Shown one piece after another: positions 10,141 through 21,171 of a DNA stretch of 64,000 nt; position 1 is the stretch's first letter; each line of letters starts with the position of its first letter. Below the pieces are notes generated by a model. It was not told the origin of the DNA, searched no databases, and saw nothing but the letters and a program-made list of their open reading frames with translations. The stretch comes from Phaseolus vulgaris (Eukaryota > Streptophyta > Magnoliopsida > Fabales > Fabaceae): assembly GCF_000499845.2 (NCBI RefSeq), contig NW_027174122.1, positions 62,001 through 126,000 on the forward strand. The letters run 5' to 3'. Both the position numbers and the translations under genes were made by a program.

Positions 10141-11349
10141 CTATAGATTTGATCTCGGATAGCAGCCTCTTGCTTCGTCAATGGTTAGTCCTCCCGGATC
10201 AAATGTCCATCTATGGGAATCTTGAAACGAAACAAATGAGTTAGTGTGAGCAATTGGAGGAAACTTAATTGTGTGAAGTTGCCATTTTTGTTTTTCTTTT
10301 GTTTTTGGCAACTTTTCACAATATTTCCCTTTTGATGGTTGTATGTGTCCTCTAATCCTCTTATGTTTTATAAAATCTCCAATAGTAGTTACTTTTTCCT
10401 TAGGCATAATTCCTTTAGGAGGTGGTAACAACTTAAAAAGGGAAAGAGGACTATGTTCACATACAACGTCAAATGGAGAAAGATGAGTAATCTTGTGGAC
10501 TACTCCATTGTATGCATACTCAATAGGAAAAGGATACTCATCCCAAGAATTGTGGATGTCTCTCATGATTTCTCTAGGCATAGTAGAAAGAGTTATGTTT
10601 TCAATTTTATTTTGACCATTCTTTTGAGGATGATAAGACTTTGAAAAGAACAATTTAGTTTCAAATTTTTCCAAGAGAATCCTCAAATGATGGTTTTCAA
10701 ATTTTGGAGCTCTATTCAACACTATGTTTGAAGATAAATCATGAAGACTTGTCACTTCTCTAAGGAAGAGTTTATCCATATCCATGAAAATGGAATCAAA
10801 ACGTTTTGTTGTCCTAGGAAGCTCTAATATGAAATTTAGGCTTGTGTCTTCCCAAGGATCATTTGAAAAAGGTGAAGGAGTATAGAGTTCATGAGACATT
10901 GCCTTAGGTGTAGTTTTAAAACAAGAAATGTATCTAGGGTAATGTCTTTGAACCTCCTTTCTCATGGGTGAAAAAAGTTTTCCTTTTAAAAGCTCTAGAG
11001 TTTTATCAACTCTAATTTGGCCCATGAGTTCTCCTTCATGAAGAATTTTTCTCTTATGTGTAAAGGTAGTCTTGTTGTTACAACCATTGTTTATGAGAAT
11101 TTCTACATTTTGCAATGGTTGTCTCAATAAGACATGACAAGTTTCTTTAGGCACTAGCTCACATAAAAATTTGTCTTTGTAGATGCCTATAGATAACTTG
11201 ACCTTCACTTGGTGATATCTTAGCACATATGAGAAATAATCTACTTCATCTTTATCAATGCAAGCCTCTTTTAAGGTTTCTTCTTTTGTGACTATGCTTG
11301 CAAGTGTTCCTTCACAAAAGGTAAGGCTAGGTTTTTCAACAAGAAGCAT
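10141..11349 (-). CDS. N1 protease-integrase fusion frame lacking RT and RNase H
   Basis: Uninterrupted 402-codon frame. The N-terminal third resembles the protease C-terminus of R1 (IYKDKFLCELVPKETCHVLL against [21 protein letters not shown]). It then jumps directly to integrase: GELMGQIRVDKTLELL, WEDTSLNFILELPRTTK, HPQKNGQNKIEN, HLSPFDVVCEHSPL. The integrase aspartates are gone: MDFILG became LNFILE and VSDRDPKF became VLNRAPKF. It cannot have DDE integrase activity. An open frame of this length in an enzyme-dead protein is odd; it may be chance, recent decay, or a retained non-enzymatic role. Confidence 0.65.
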   Translation of the reverse strand: MLLVEKPSLTFCEGTLASIVTKEETLKEACIDKDEVDYFSYVLRYHQVKVKLSIGIYKDKFLCELVPKETCHVLLRQPLQNVEILINNGCNNKTTFTHKRKILHEGELMGQIRVDKTLELLKGKLFSPMRKEVQRHYPRYISCFKTTPKAMSHELYTPSPFSNDPWEDTSLNFILELPRTTKRFDSIFMDMDKLFLREVTSLHDLSSNIVLNRAPKFENHHLRILLEKFETKLFFSKSYHPQKNGQNKIENITLSTMPREIMRDIHNSWDEYPFPIEYAYNGVVHKITHLSPFDVVCEHSPLSLFKLLPPPKGIMPKEKVTTIGDFIKHKRIRGHIQPSKGKYCEKLPKTKEKQKWQLHTIKFPPIAHTNSFVSFQDSHRWTFDPGGLTIDEARGCYPRSNL

Positions 11350-11514
11350 GTTTTCAAAGGTATTTTTAAATTTTCTTTCTTGTTGAAGGACCTTGTGGGA
11401 AGGAACACTCTTTTCCCACGCCTTTTGTTTCTCAAGGGTTTTATCTTGATTTTCTATTTTTAATATGCTTGTAAGGGGTGTTATAAGATATTCCTCATTC
11501 TTTCTAGATTCACA

Positions 11515-12003
11515 TCACCCCTCACTTGGCTTTTCTTTTTCTTTTTCTTTAGCTTCCCTTTCGTCTTTCTCTCTTTTCTTTTGTATCTTTCTTTCCTTCT
11601 TTACTTTATGGGAAGCAAACAATTTTTCTACCCTCATTTCCCAATCTAAGCAAGCTTCTACATTTTCTTTTCCATGGAAATGGGGTAGGTCTACCCTAAC
11701 CTCTCTTGGGGTTTCTTGTTCTCTTCTATCTCTTCTATGTCTTCTAGGGGGTGCTTGATAATAATCATTTATTCTAAGGCTTCCCTCCCCAAAAGAATCA
11801 TGATCTTTAGAGATAGATGCATGAGAAGGTAAATTTTTTGAAATGTGAGACTTCTCATCCTTTGATTTAGTCAATTCATTAGTTTTGGTCTCATTCTCCA
11901 ATTGTTTAGATGAAATTGATTGAATATCCTTGGAAAGTTGTTTTAAAAGAGATTTCAAGGATTTCACATCACTTTTAAGAGATTTTGAGGAGTGAGAAGA
12001 CAT
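11515..12003 (-). CDS. gag: N1 gag N-terminal remnant
   Basis: 162 codons from ATG at 12003. The first 75 residues are lysine- and serine-rich with heptad-like leucines (LKSLLKQLSKDIQ). From about residue 105, LPHFHGKENVEACLDWEMRV matches the Gag start of R1-type elements ([20 protein letters not shown]). Soon after, the sequence becomes low-complexity lysine/glutamate and stops at 11515. The CCHC knuckle and most of the Gag core are missing. Confidence 0.6.
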   Translation of the reverse strand: MSSHSSKSLKSDVKSLKSLLKQLSKDIQSISSKQLENETKTNELTKSKDEKSHISKNLPSHASISKDHDSFGEGSLRINDYYQAPPRRHRRDRREQETPREVRVDLPHFHGKENVEACLDWEMRVEKLFASHKVKKERKIQKKREKDEREAKEKEKEKPSEG

Positions 12004-13684
12004 GACTAAAACTTTGTGTTTAGAAATGTTTTACTTTAAGAAAGATGAGGAAAGTTAATGAAGGTAGTTTTCCAGGTATGAGAGGTGAGTCACAGTGGAC
12101 TACTTAAATACCAAGTCTTTGCCTTAGCCAAAAACTATCCTTCAAGATCTTCACACAAATCTTTCTTTAGGTAAATCACTTAAAACACAATGAGGATGTA
12201 GAAATCAAAATTTTAATGCAAGAAACAATGCAAGCTATCTAACAACCCAAGCAAAAATTATCAAAGCTTAAAACAAAACTAAACAAAAGCAATTAAGAGA
12301 AGTTAAACAAAAGCAATTGGCGTAATTAAAGCAATTAATAAATGCTAAGCTTGAAAGTTTAAGCTAGTTGGCCCTAGGTGAGGCGTCTTGGACACTTGGA
12401 GCCCTTGAAAACACACTCACCGTCTAATTGCGTGATTAACAAGTAATTAACAAGAGTTAAATTGCAAAGAAATTAAATGACACTCCCTTTGTTTTTTTTT
12501 TTCTAATTGCACTCCCTTTGTTGTTTCTTCTTTGTTGGGCCTTCCAAGGTGTGTGGTGTATTTAGTATGTGTTTGTTACTGCCCCTTGCCTTTGATCCTC
12601 TTGGAATTAGGTAATTAAATTCTTCAATCCAGCACCTATTAAGCAAAGCTAGACTCCCCTCAAGTCAATTCCCACTCAACAAGTACCAATTGATATTTAA
12701 TCCACCACAAAGCTTAGAGGTCAAAGAAAGAAAGCAAGAAACAAATTAACTTGAAAACACAGTTCCACACAAATGGAATTAAATGTGACACAACTAGAAA
12801 GAGTTCAAATGAAATTAGACAAGCAAATAAAAAGGCACTCAAATAATGGATAGCACACAAAAGGAACCTAAGGAATAGCACTAGATTTGATTTAAAAACC
12901 AAAAACAACACCACTGAAAAATATTGTGGTCAAGAATGCGTGACTTTTAAAGATTTATGATGAGCTGGATCTTTTGTATTTGCTTCTGAAAATTGATACA
13001 CAAACAAATGAGGATCTTAAAAAACTTTTGGCGTTGGTTTCACTCCAAACACATGCACCAATTAATTTTAATATTTTTTTTAAAATCAGTGCTCAAAACC
13101 GCCAGATGTAGCGTCAGGATTGCACACTTTTTTTGTAAGATTTATCTTTTTCTTTCTTCAACTGATTCTTTTTTTGTTCTTTTGCTAACACCTCAATCTA
13201 GTGAAATCCATAGGCTCAGAATTTTCTTATGATGTATTTAATTTTCATAAAGCAAAACAGCCAAAACAGATTTGTGAAAACAGGGGATTCTGAAATCTGG
13301 AACAAAAAACTGAATGATATACCAACAAAAACACAATGGAATTAGTGTAATGGAATTTGTGTGGATCTAACACACAAATAAGAACTCAAACTAAAATTAA
13401 AAAGGCACCAAAGGATCAAAACAAATAGACTCAAATACCTAAAAATAAAAAACAACAACACAAAGATATCAAGAATCCTACACAAAATTGAAAATAGATG
13501 TTCAAGCACAATTTTGAACAAAACCCACCGATTGAAATGAATAAACAACAATTCAAATCATATTAAAACACAAAAACAACAAGACAACTTGGAATAAAGA
13601 TGAACAACTTGGAGAAAGAAGAACTCAAAAAGAAAAATACAAAGAGATACTTATCTCTTGAAGACCATAGCTCATGATACCAAA
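12004..13684 (-). other. N1 leader and primer-binding site, no gene seen
   Basis: About 1.7 kb of A-rich DNA (on the plus strand) between the 5' LTR and gag. I see no protein domain in it. The PBS (TGGTATCATGAG in element sense) lies at 13671-13682, next to the LTR. A leader of similar length and base composition precedes the R1 polyprotein. Confidence 0.6.
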
Positions 13685-14413
13685 TGATGGCATTGAGCTC
13701 TTCTCTTATGTGGAAATTGGGGTGAATTTGCGGAAGCTTATGGTTGTTGATGGAACAAGGCCTTCCTAGGAAGTATGTGTGCCTTCAAGGTGCATGAGAG
13801 TGGGGAATTGGGGAGGTTCGCCCAGCCCCTTTGAAGGTGATGAAGTGAAGATTAAAACCTAGATGCTAGACAAGGAGTAGTGTATGGCACAAATTTGGCA
13901 GCATAACAATACTCTATTCAATCTTACAAAATGAGAGCCAAGCACCTCCTTATATAGGATTGGAGGGCTAGAATTTGAAGAGCCAAATACAAATGAAATG
14001 TAATCTAAATGACATGCAAATGAAGGAGCTCATGGAGGCACATGGAGCACATGGCACATGGGTGCACATGGCCTCCTAACTTGCACATGGATGTGCTAGA
14101 TTAGTGGAGATCCTCTAGAAACCGTAGCTAATCTAGGTTAACTCCTCCTTAATCTTAATTTGCAGAATTTAGAAACCGTAGCCTTCTTGGACCTCACCCT
14201 TCTTGGATGTCAACTCTCTTAGAGGCTCCTTGTGTGGCCTAGACGCTTCTTGTGTGGCCTAGACGCTTCTTGTGGGTGCCCTCTATGCAAGGTTGGTCCT
14301 AGACGCTCTCTTGGTTGCCTTTCATGCAAGGTTGGTCCTAGACGCTCTCTTGGTTGCCTTTCATGCAAGGTTGGTCCTAGACGCTCTTTTGGGTGTTGGG
14401 GCCTCTTCCATCA
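13685..14413 (-). repeat. N1 5' LTR with short tandem repeats
   Basis: 729 bp with the same ends as the left copy. Near 14215-14395 it has amplified short units: TAGACGCTTCTTGTGTGGCC twice, and a unit of about 39 bp starting TAGACGCTCTCTTGGTTGCC about three times. The left LTR has fewer copies, so repeat number changed after insertion or during reverse transcription. Confidence 0.88.
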
Positions 14414-14418
14414 CTGTC

Positions 14419-15024
14419 CATATTGTGTTTGATGAAATCATTCATAGTGATCAAAGGTCTACAAAGGTTTATGCAGAAGAAGATGAGCAGAACATCACCT
14501 TGGAGAAGCTGGAATCCTGTCCAGAAAAACAATCGATTGATTATGCGAAACAACCGGTTGAAATTCTTCAACAGGAAGAGATGCCAAAGGAATGGAGAAT
14601 TCCAAGGGATCTTTCAGTGGAGAACATCATTGGATGCAAATGGGTTTTTGGAAACAAGTTGGATGAATCTGGAGTAATTACAAGGAACAAGGCAAGGCTT
14701 GTGGTTAAAGGTTATAATCAAGAAGAAGACATAGATTATGGTGAAACCTTTGCTCCAGTTGCAAGATTAGAAGTTGTAAGGTTGTTGCTGGCCTTTGCTT
14801 GTTTGAGTGGATTCAAATCATTTCAAATGGATTATAAGAGTGCTTTCCTCAATGGAATTATCAATGAGGAAGTTGATGTTGAACAACCACCGGGCTTTGA
14901 AGATCATCAACATCCTAACCATGTATGCAAGCTGAAAAAGGCCTTGTATGGGCTCAAGCAAGCTCCAAGGCAGTGTGGTATGAGAGGCTTAGTAACTTGC
15001 ATATGTTCATCCTTTGTATACTAA
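14419..15024 (+). pseudogene. pol: K1 reverse transcriptase fragment
   Basis: It resumes the K1 frame after N1 with HIVFDEI, then an acidic linker carrying the AAACAATCGATTGATT motif in coding sequence ([14 protein letters not shown]). Next is the conserved [12 protein letters not shown] and the first half of copia [77 protein letters not shown]. At about 14974 the frame is lost (expected WYERL), and nothing of the YVDD box or RNase H remains before 3' noncoding sequence begins near 15025. Confidence 0.85.
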
Positions 15025-15191
15025 GTTGTATATGTTCATCCTATGCTTTTGGCTTCATAAGACCAAATGAGATTCTAAACATGCTTGAGGTAATGCAAAG
15101 GTATGAATGTATTTCATTATGCATTTCCCATCACCTTGAAAAATTATTTGTTTTGAAAAATAACATTTTCTTGCTGTCTCAGAAAAACAAC
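15025..15191 (+). other. K1 3' noncoding DNA, first part
   Basis: Noncoding sequence following the truncated RT. It ends with ACAAC (15187-15191), the left TSD of T2, and resumes at 45823. It resembles 8525-8640. Confidence 0.6.
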
Positions 15192-16138
15192 TAATCCTGC
15201 CGGTTGACTCGAGTGCAAGAGTCTTGCCACGTCAAAGGTATCTCCCTCTGGATCGGCTTTGCACCACGCTAGCTTCCGTCCTTCACACCTCGATTCTCTT
15301 CAAGAACCTGAAATAGACAAAGTGGCGCCGCTGCGGCCGATCGCGCTCCGACGCTCAAGTCAGTGACTGAATCACCAAAAATATAAGAGAGAAAAGCTAA
15401 AACTCAAGGAACCGTGCAAATGCTCTCTCAGCGTACTCAAGTGTTCTCAAAGCGTAAAGAAGTGTTCTAAACGCGCGTACCTCAGAAGTTCGTTAGAGTT
15501 CCTTATATACCTGAGCACTTTCTCTCTCCTGACGGTTACACCTCTGGACACGTGGCTCGCATCCAGCTGTACATGTGTCACCATCTGGAGCGTCCTCTAC
15601 TTGAGCGTCACTTCTACTCTTCAGGCTGTTCGACTAAGTTACCCATGCAAGGAGTAACTCGGTGCATAGCTGCCTTGGAGCGCGATCTCTTCTAAGTGGC
15701 GAGCATGGGGTGTCACCATGCACACCTTCTCTGTGGTCTCGCCTGCCCCTATCACGATCTGCTTTACTTGCACATCATGTATGTTCTGGGAAACTGCTCC
15801 CTTGCCTCAACTTCTGGCTAGGGAATGATCATCTGATGACTTCGTCCTTCGTACTCGTGCCCTTTGAAGGCCTTAAACAAGCCTTCCTGATCTTTCGGCG
15901 ATGTCCCTCTTTCGGCGGTCTCTGATCACTTGGTCGCCTAAGCCCACATACGGCGACTATGACACAAGCCTGGTGACCGCCGGTTAGGTATGCTAGAGAT
16001 CGGAGAACGCCAACTTAACGATTGGCGACTACAGAGACTTCCCGATGTATTTCCCTTCTGTCAGCCAGGTGTTCCGCTCAACACGCCTATATTATCGCTT
16101 GCTGCCACGTCATCACTCCCGACTACCTGGTCGGTACA
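15192..16138 (-). repeat. T2 3' LTR
   Basis: 947 bp. The plus-strand end is TAATCCTGCC where the 5' LTR has TGATCCTGCC, so the terminal CA (element sense) is mutated to TA. The other end is CTGGTCGGTACA. The polypurine tract AGACTGGGGGGCTTG (element sense) lies next to it at 16139-16153. Confidence 0.93.
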
Positions 16139-16489
16139 CAAGCCCCCCAGTCTTAAGCTGAGACTTGACCAGCGAAAAGACTAAGAGGTCACGTCATCGT
16201 CGATCTACGTGGCGCTGGTACGGATTCCCGTACGTCCGTACCCTCTGCTTTTTCTAACGCTCCACCAACTTCTTTTTCCATCACTCGACACGTGGCTTCA
16301 TCAACGGTCGTCTTCAACTGTCGTTTGCGCTTCCGAAAACGTTCGAAAAACCCTTAAAACCCTTGCGCTTCCACTGTTCCATCATCTTTCTTCACTCTCA
16401 AGCGTTTTAAGTTTTTTCTCTGCGAACCACGAAGCTTCTCAACTCTCTCAATCTCCAACTCTCTTCAACGCTCATCCGACCACAAAAAG

Positions 16490-16728
16490 GTACCCCTTTT
16501 ACTTCTTCTGTTGATACTTGCTGCATTTTAACCGATTCGCATCATCCATTATCTGTCTGGAGCATACGTTGTGGGCTGTTTTTTCCTTTTCTCCTTTTCT
16601 CGTAACCTAAAGCTTCGTTCTTCGTATCGTTTATCCCAGCGAACCCTTTTTCGCTCATCCTGTCTTCTTCCTCCTCAATCGAGTCGTGTCTGTTGTCCTC
16701 ATTTCATCCCTTTCTCTTTCCTTTGCAG
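16490..16728 (+). other. Predicted 5'UTR intron of T2 antisense gene
   Basis: Donor AAG|GTACCC at 16490, and a pyrimidine-rich acceptor CTTTCCTTTGCAG ending at 16728, 8 bases before the ATG. It is 239 bp. T3 aORF1 has a matching 228-bp candidate intron (26011-26238) ending 11 bases before its ATG. RNA evidence would be needed to prove use. Confidence 0.55.
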
Positions 16729-16736
16729 TTCCTGCG

Positions 16737-19324
16737 ATGGCTCACACGAAGTCCACCGCGAACCCTCCTCCTTCGTCACGAAACCCTCCACTCGAAGTGC
16801 GTAGGGTTGCTCCTGGGGCAAATCCTCCACGAGCCTCTGGTGCTCCTTCTAACCAGGCTGAGAGGCCTGCTTCTTCTCATGCCAATCCCACTCAGGCAAC
16901 TCCGCCAGTCGCCGGAGGAGCTTCCCTTCCTCCACGAGACTATGAAGAACTCTATCCTTGGGCCACCCCAACCTTGCTAAAAGAGACTTCTTCAATAAAC
17001 ACGGAGTTGGGCGTGCACCGACTAAGGAAAGGAGACCAGCCCGACCTTTCCTTCCATAAAGAGCATGATAGCAAAGTGGCCGTGCTGCCCTGCTTCCCGG
17101 GTGAACCGGTCTGTGCAGACGATAAGGGGAGCAACGACGACTTATTCTGCTTCATCTACACCACCGTGTTCAAGAAAGTGAAGCTTAGGCTTCCTTTTAC
17201 CCGCTTCGAGAGAGAGCTGCTAACCGAGCTCAATATCGCCCCCGCCCAGCTTCATCCCAACAGCTGGGCGTTTATAAGGGCATTCCAAATTCTTTGTGCA
17301 CATCTACTGTTACCGGCCTCAGTCGACGTCTTTCTCTTCTTGTTTGAGGCAAAAAACCCTGGAGATCGCCTCTGGGTCAGTCTGAACGGGATTGCTGGGA
17401 GATCCATCTTCTCAATCTTCCAGCAGTCTTACAAAGACTGGAAGGGGAAGTTCGTGAAGGTGTGCCAAAACGACCAAGATCCTACACTGCTCGACGGCTT
17501 CCCCTTATATTGGGTACATAAGGGGGATAAGGACGCTAAGGACAGCTTCAGAAGACCAAGGAGCCCTGACAACATGGGGGAATTGGACAAGGACCTTTGC
17601 CTCTTCTGGAAGAGTGTAGCTGCCGCCAACATCACCTTCCCCACTGCCTCAATCATTCCCTACGAGTTCTTCGAAAGCCAACTCGAGATACACATAGGTT
17701 AGCTCCTACCTCCACACCAAGTCCTTCACTTCAAGTTAATACCTTACTTAGCGTCTTCCCCACTCTACCTTGGCATTCTATTACTCTGTGTCGACTCTGA
17801 TCTTTCCCTCTATGTATTGCTTATGTTGTCTCTGCATAAATATGCTTGTATTATCTGCTTCTGTTTTGATTGCTCAACCGTTCTTTGCCTCATGCAGATA
17901 ATATGTTGGGAAAAGGGAAATTAGCAGAACTGAGGGCGATCGCCCGATCTCACAAGCTAGCGGCGGGCTCCCAAGCCGTGCCTAACCCGGTGGAGGCGAT
18001 CGCTGCTACTCAAGACAAAACGCTGCCCGGAGGTGCAACCTCTTCCAGGGTACTACCCGCCCCTCAAAGGAAAAAGCTTATCTTGAGGAAACCAAAGAGG
18101 AAAACTCCTCAAGTGGTACAAGAAGAGGAAGATGATGAGGCGACTGAGGATGGCCTCGTCACCAAAAGAACAAGGGTGGCTCCCTCTTCACCACCTGCAC
18201 TCCCAACACCAACACCGCCCTCACCTCCAGCTCCAACACAACCAGTACAAGCAACACCCTTGGCTGCTGCACCCCCCTTGGTTGAAAGCAGCGACCCCAA
18301 CTTCATAGAGAACCCTCCAAGCGCCTCCACGCCGTTCGTATCTGCTGGAGAGGGTCCTCCTTCAACCACCTCTATTGCTGGGGCCGCACCAGGAGGAGAC
18401 GAGGGTGCTCACAACTCTCCAATACTCATAATCGAATCTCCAACCTCACCACCACGCCAAGAAGCCCCCCTTGCTCTGCAAACTCAAGAGGGTGGTGGTG
18501 AAAGTCAGCACCAAGCTCCTCCAGCACCTCCACCAGCAATAACCTCAAGCCTCCCACCCTCCATCGAAGAGATCTTGGGGCCTTTCACAGCCAAGCTGAA
18601 GATGATGGCAGAGGATCTCCCCTCAATTGTATCGAAGGCTGTGAAGGACTCCAACAAGAAGCTCCAAGATGAGAATTCAGCGCTTAAGGAGTCAAACCGC
18701 CTGATAAGGATGTTGGCGGAGAAGCTCTCTTGCAACCTGATGATGGCGGAGATCGACCATTCAAGGCTGGAGGACGCCATGGATGCTGAGCTAAGGGGCG
18801 CGCGTAAGGAGGCCTCCGATCTGCGCCAAAAACTGCACCTCCAAGCTCAAGAGAAAATCGAGTTGGAGAGCAAACTTGTACCTTACAGGCTCAAGGTGGC
18901 CAACTTGGAGGCTGCAATGAAAGCAGATGCGACCAAGGTGGAAAACCTTGAAAAAAGGTCGGCACATCGGGAGGTTCTCCTCGGAAAGGTCGAAAAGGAG
19001 AGGGACGACACCATGGCTGAGCTCGCCAAAGCTCGAGAGGAAAACACGAAGATTGCTGCAGAGCTGGCTCAGGCTCGGGATGAAGGCAAAAAGGCAGCTG
19101 AAGAACTTGCTCGGGCTCGTGAAGAAACTGAAGAGCTGAAGAAACAAACCGACGAGCTGAAGAAATAAGCACAAGAGCTCGAGCAAAGCTCCGCCCAAGT
19201 CCCTGTCGCCGGGTTCGACGCTGCTTTGGACTAAGTCTCATGCCAATATGCTGAGCTCGACCTCTCCATGGTATCAATCTGCAACGAAGTGGTGGATGGG
19301 AAGATCGTGCCCTCTGAAGACTAG
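16737..19324 (+). pseudogene. T2 antisense gene (aORF), two coding exons, two late stops
   Basis: Exon 1 is 16737-17697, the intron 17698-17897, and exon 2 17898-19324; the spliced length is 2388 bases (796 codons). The start is ATG at 16737. Residues 1-75 are Pro/Ala-rich. The core, about 75-300, has ELYPWATPTLLKE, GEPVCADD, RFERELLTELNIAPAQLHPN and a WKGKFVKV motif. This is the family annotated in plants as 'putative gypsy-type transposon' (Transposase_28-like). Exon 2 opens with a Lys/Arg-rich segment, then a long Pro-rich region, then about 200 residues of coiled coil. In-frame TAA codons after DELKK (19166-19168) and after FDAALD remove a conserved tail, VVDGKIVPSED. Its function is unknown. 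It lies antisense between pol and the 3' LTR, where Tat elements carry extra ORFs. Confidence 0.75.
17698..17897 (+). other. Phase-1 intron of T2 antisense gene
   Basis: Donor ATAG|GTTAGC at 17698, acceptor TGCCTCATGCAG ending 17897, 200 bp, T-rich. Unspliced, exon 1 would stop at once (TAG 17700-17702). Spliced, it reads IHIDNMLGKGKLAEL. Homologous introns sit at the same place and phase in both T3 genes. Confidence 0.75.
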
Positions 19325-21171
19325 CTGCCTCCCTCCACCATCTTGTTTTTTGAAACTTGGCGCTCATTTTTGTTTGTAAAAACTTTATATGTAATTCTTC
19401 TGCTTATGTACTTGATCACATTCGTGTTCAAACTTGAAAGCCACTCTTGTATAACTTTTAATGCTGGAAAACTGTTTTCTGATACTTCTCTTTGAGTACT
19501 TCTTACTCGCTGTGTGGTTAATCAACATAACCGGTAGAACTTACTCAAATAAATCAACTCAGCGATACTCGGGCTTAACCGTTCACTCACTGCTTTGAAC
19601 TTGAACAAACTGTTAATCTTATAACAATTTATCAAACTGTTAACTCAAAGTAAAATTTGAGCAACTATTAATTCTCAAACGATGACATTTAACACAACTT
19701 GCAAACTTAAGGCAATAAGTTACTTACTAGGTAGCAGGTTTTAACTTAAACTAGTATCACAATACAGTTTACCTGATCTGCCCAGCAAAGTGACTCTTAT
19801 CCCTATCATCGCCTGGAACTCTTCTGATCGTCGTAGGGTTCTGACGATGTGAACTTTCTTTGCCTTCATAACTTGACTATTGTTCCCTCATCTGGGGGGT
19901 AGAGGCGCCTTTCGGATCCTTCTCTATCTCCCTGAGTTTCAGAACAATGAGCTGGATAGCGAGGTGTTCTCTTTGAACCTACCTTAGCTATCTTTTCAGC
20001 TTCTTTCACCCTTCACGCCATACCTGAACTCGTTCAGGACGAGAAGGATTTTATCTGTCTTCACACCGCCTACAAGCGTGGAAGCTTTTCTGGTCTTGCT
20101 AAGTCAATATTGATGTTTCACTTAAAGGGGGAAAGGCGTTTTCCTTCCCTTCCCGCCGTTTAAGGTCACGAACACCCCTGACCTTTCAGTTCATCTTGCC
20201 TGAACTCACTCTGAGGTGAGAAGGACTTTTTCTGGTGCCTCAACTTGCCCAGGGCGTACATCTCCTCCCCCCTGGATGCACTGAGGACTTTTAACCTTGC
20301 CTCTATCTGCTTGTGCAGAGAGGTCTTTCAATCTCTTCTCGCCTGCACTCGCTCAAGGCGAGGAGGACTTCTTTCATTCTCGCCCGCGCTCGCTCAAGGG
20401 CGAGGAGGACTTCATCTTGCCTGAACTCGCTCAAAGGTGAGAAGGACTTTCTCTTGCCTGAACTCGCTCAACGGCGAGAAGGACTTTATCTTGCCTGAAC
20501 TCGCTCAAAGGGGAGAAGGACTTTCTCTTGCCTGAACTCGCTCAAAGGCGAGAAGGACTTTATCTGGCCTGAACTCGCTCAAAGGCGAGAAGCACTTTAT
20601 CTGGTGCCTCAACTTGCGCAGGGTGTACATCTCCTCCCCCCGGATGCACTGAGGACTTTTTCCCTTTCTCGCCTTCGCTCGCTCATAGGCGAGGAGGTCT
20701 TTTACTCTTTCTCGCCTGCGCTCGCTCGAGGGCGAGGAGGTCTTTTACTTTTCTCGCCTGCACTCGCTCAAAGGCGAGGAGGTCTTTTTCTTTTCTTGCC
20801 TCAAGACGCACGAGAGCGTTGAGGTCTTTAATCATTACTGGTGCCTCCGATCACCGACAGACGATGAGGACTTTAAAACTTGAACTACTGTCGCTGATCG
20901 CCGAAAGGCGATGGGGACTTTAAAACTTTTATTTTAGAAAGCATGCAGCATAACTTTGAACTTGCCTTGAATCACGTACGAGTGATAAGGTCTTTTTTCT
21001 AAAACTTTCGAAACAACAAGCATGCAATCTTAGAAGCTTTAAACTTTGAAAACTCTTCTTTATTGGGTGGCCTCATTAAAAACCCTCCTTAGGGAAAAAA
21101 GAGTGGCCCCTTCAAACTGTTTTAACAGAAAGCTTGTAAATCTCTTCATGTTCGTTTTTACTTACAAAGCT
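19325..21171. other. T2 spacer between antisense gene and integrase
   Basis: No protein domain is seen. 19325-20000 is AT-rich and presumably holds the 3' end of the antisense transcript. From about 20027 to 20940 it is occupied by the tandem array listed separately. 20940-21171 leads to the integrase stop. Confidence 0.6.
20027..20940. repeat. Tandem array of about 38-bp hairpin-forming units in T2
   Basis: Units follow the pattern CTTGCCTGAACTCGCTCAAA, then GGCGAGAAGGACTTTAT. At least ten recognisable copies lie between 20330 and 20800, with looser copies either side. Many have inverted ends (CTCGCC ... GGCGAG) around an ACTCGCTCAA loop. Two longer higher-order copies contain CTCAACTTGC(C/G)CAGGG(C/T)GTACATCTCCTCCCCC (near 20240 and 20605). 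There are no spacers of unique sequence and no cas genes, so it is not CRISPR. Tat elements are known for such arrays near the 3' UTR. Confidence 0.85.

Larger units (their letters stand above)
9311..14413 (-). mobile_element. N1: internally deleted non-autonomous Ty3/gypsy element
   Basis: Complete by its ends: LTRs at 9311-10032 and 13685-14413, perfect TSD CTGTC (9306-9310 and 14414-14418), a PBS beginning TGGTATCATGAGC beside the right LTR, and a polypurine tract AAGAGGGAGGGGA beside the left LTR (10033-10046). Two minus-strand open frames remain: a gag-like one and one joining protease to integrase. RT and RNase H are absent. The PBS and LTR ends (TGATG...ATCA) resemble those of R1, so a chromovirus relative probably supplies the missing enzymes. 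Confidence 0.85.

Noticed and set aside
18109..19367. Several minus-strand frames of 86-158 codons opposite T2 aORF exon 2
   Set aside because: Shadows of the Pro-rich and coiled-coil coding sequence. They overlap each other in different frames and have no domain.
20027..20940. Possible CRISPR array
   Set aside because: Repeats are contiguous without unique spacers, vary in sequence, lie inside a plant retrotransposon, and have no cas genes.
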